64,000 nt of DNA from Penium margaritaceum (taxonomy: Eukaryota > Streptophyta > Zygnematophyceae > Desmidiales > Peniaceae): the NCBI GenBank assembly GCA_023375785.1, contig SZWC01000038.1, positions 29,582 to 93,581 on the forward strand, in the 5' to 3' direction. Positions 62,101-64,000 of this stretch are shown here, piece after piece (positions within the stretch are counted from its first letter, which is position 1; each line of letters opens with the position of its first letter). The notes under the pieces were generated by a model. That model worked only from the letters and a program-made list of their open reading frames with translations. It searched no databases and was not told where the DNA came from. The position numbers and the translations under genes were made by a program.

Positions 62101-63077
62101 ATGTCACTGACCATGACCAAACAATGGCACTAAGTGTGGTAAACCTTGACAACTCATAACACGAGTCACAAATGGTTGAGGTGGAATATAATGGTCTGTG
62201 AATACTAGTCATCCACTAGCAAGTACAAATACTTTCAATATGTAGTGGCACAGTGTGGCTACAATGCACAGTGACCAACCAAAGTATGCATATGTGACTG
62301 ACCATGAACAAAGAATTTCACTTCATTTGGTCAACATTTACAACTCACAACACGGGTCACAGATAGTCAGAGGGGCCTAACAATGGTTTCGGAACACTAG
62401 CTTTCAACAAGAAAGCACAAAGACATTCGATATCTAATGACACGGCGTGGTAACCATGTGTCACTGACCATGACCAAACGGACTTCACAGTGTGTGGTCA
62501 ACGTTGAAAACTCATAGCAAGAGTCACAACTGGTCAGTGGGGGAAACCATGGATTGGGAACACTAGTTATCAAATAGCAAGTAGAAAGGTTTTCAACAAG
62601 TAGTGGCACGGTGTGGCTAGTGTGCACTGTGACCAACCAAAGCATGCATATGTCACTGACTATGACCGAAGAAGTCCACTATTTGTGGTCAACATTGACA
62701 ACTTATTACACGAGTCACGGATGGTCAGACGGGGAGACAATGGTTTGCGAACCATGTGTATCGACTAGAAAGGACAAGGAAGTTCAATACGTAGTGGCAC
62801 GGTGTGGCTAATATGCACACCAAACAACCAAACTAGGCATATGTCACTGACCATGACGAGATAATTTCAATATGGGTCGTCAACGTTGACCAACCATAAC
62901 ACGAGTCAAAAACGGTCAGGGGAGGAAACAATGCTATGGGGATATCAGTTCTCAACTAGCAAGTACAACGACCTTCGGTCAGTAGTAGCACGGTGTGGCT
63001 ACCATGCACAATGAAGGACCAAAGTAGGCATATTTACTGCCGTTGACCAAAGAAATGTGCTGTGTGTCGTCAACATT
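59100..63077 (+). repeat. Satellite array S8: second array with 9-monomer organisation, interrupted by element 3
   Basis: Rest of A, B (59205), C, D, E, F2 (59970), A2, B/E fusion (about 60355), F (60550), A-B-C-D-E (60740 on), F2 (61688), A2, B, C, a shortened D (about 62453), E (62621), F and A (63003). The 59970-61687 unit is a complete 9-mer of 1718 bp. The next unit starts F2-A2 but continues B-C-D without the fusion. The array stops at 63077, where another LTR begins. Confidence 0.88.
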
Positions 63078-63665
63078 TGTTGGAATGATGCTCCTCACCA
63101 TGGCAGGAGTGACTCCAAAAAGGAACACGAAAAAGACAAGCCTTAGTGGCTTAATGGTTAATGGTGTCCACCTCTAGAGGCAGGGGCCCGGGTTCAAGTC
63201 CCACAAGATGAAATTCTGCCCTGCCTCAAGGGAGGTGGAAAATAGATGCCAGGAAGCTAGCTCAACCTCTAGAGTTCCTCTTTAAGTTTCTAGAAGGCCA
63301 GGTGAGGGTCCAGGAAGGTGGCACACCTTCTAGAAGGGGTGACTTGTCCTACAAGGCATCTAGAGGTGTCTTGGTCTTCTGGACACCTTCCCTCCTACTA
63401 NTCTGCTAGGAAGCTCCAAATCTGGCATGCTTTGGTATTCTGGAAAGCTTAGATCAGTGGCTATACAATTCCACTGCTTGTGAGCCTTGATCAAGTGTAC
63501 ATTCCCAGTCAATTGAGGCCAAAACTATTGCCTCAATCTCTGACCAGATTTTGCCATCCTTGGAACCAGTTGCCTCCATATTTTAGTCTCTCCAAAAAGA
63601 GTTGGTGGTGTGAACCAGCCACTGCTAGGGACCCTCCAGGGTGCACACTCACCCTCAGGCCAACA
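63078..63665 (+). mobile_element. 5' LTR of element 3
   Basis: Colinear with the 699-bp LTRs of element 2 but 588 bp as assembled. The difference of about 110 bp falls at the N at 63401, probably a gap. The tRNA-like module and the TTCTAGAA motifs are present. Confidence 0.9.
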
Positions 63666-63667
63666 AA

Positions 63668-63682
63668 GGGTTATGGGTCCAC
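63668..63682 (+). other. Primer-binding site of element 3
   Basis: GGGTTATGGGTCCAC, one base different from elements 1 and 2, at the same two-base distance from the LTR. Confidence 0.7.
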
Positions 63683-63733
63683 ACCTCTAAGGGGTTCAAA
63701 GCCAGCTTGATTTCACGCTTCCAACAGCAAGAC

Positions 63734-64000
63734 ATGGCAACCAGCGAGCAAGAGAGCAGCAGCATTGTCCTTAAGTTTGATGGGACAGGATTCGCCTTGT
63801 GGAGGTGGCAGTTTGAGGTCTTCCTTGATGACAAGGGACTGCTTGAGCTTGTAAAACGTGATGAGACTGCTCCGCCGGAGACTCCAACGGCAGAGGTGAC
63901 GGAGGCATACAAGAAGTGCAACAAAAAGGCGTTGGCGCTCCTTGTGTCCGCGTTATGCCCACCACAACTTGGGCACATCCAAGGATGCACCCTGGCAGCG
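63734..64000 (+). mobile_element. gag start of element 3 (partial)
   Basis: Begins MATSEQESSSIVLKFDGTGF, continues with RWQFEVFLDDKGLLELV and LLVSALCPPQLGHIQGC, and runs off the window. Very similar to the element 2 gag N-terminus. Confidence 0.88.

Larger units (their letters stand above)
63078..64000 (+). mobile_element. Copia element 3 (same family as element 2), cut by the window end
   Basis: A 5' LTR, a primer-binding site and the start of gag, in + orientation, closely similar to element 2. It begins at TGTTGGAATG in a satellite A monomer after GTCAACATT. The target duplication cannot be checked because the 3' end is outside the window. Whether it is whole cannot be said. Confidence 0.92.

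Overview
The window looks like a satellite-DNA block from a plant nuclear genome, possibly centromeric or pericentromeric heterochromatin, invaded by Ty1/copia LTR retrotransposons. No host protein-coding gene, rRNA or intact tRNA gene was recognised. Plant origin is inferred from the copia elements (gag-PR-IN-RT-RH order). It is also inferred from their primer-binding site, which matches the anticodon arm of the plant form of initiator tRNA-Met as I remember that sequence. The species was not identified.

About 80% of the window is one tandem satellite with a monomer of about 190 bp. The monomers fall into distinct types, called A to F here, that follow each other in fixed order as a hexameric higher-order repeat (HOR) of about 1.15 kb. 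A 9-monomer variant of about 1.72 kb also occurs, near 18.1-20.3 kb and 59.97-61.9 kb, with part of one unit near 7.9 kb. At six places (1, 3.8, 13.2, 21.6, 48.9 and 53.0 kb) the array carries a special cassette. In it, monomers G-H-I-J replace D-E-F, and monomer I is split by a ~500-bp non-satellite sequence holding a tRNA-like Pol III promoter module and long G-runs. All copies share the same junctions, so the insertion came before the amplification.

Three copia elements interrupt the array. Element 1 (25110-31282) has a 5-bp target duplication and all copia domains recognisable, but is broken; a 657-bp non-autonomous insertion lies in its integrase region. Element 2 (54382-59099) belongs to a second, related family with 699-bp LTRs and a 5-bp target duplication, and is broken. 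Element 3 (63078 to window end) is another member of that second family, cut by the window edge. The second family's LTR carries both a tRNA-like A-box/B-box module and heat-shock-element-like TTCnnGAA motifs. All three elements sit in the same orientation and in the same ~12-bp phase of the 190-bp monomer, beside a palindrome centred on AACGTT.

Nine N characters occur. Several mark assembly joins whose flanks are repeated exactly elsewhere, so some local duplications here are probably assembly artefacts. All monomer calls, counts and alignments were done by eye.
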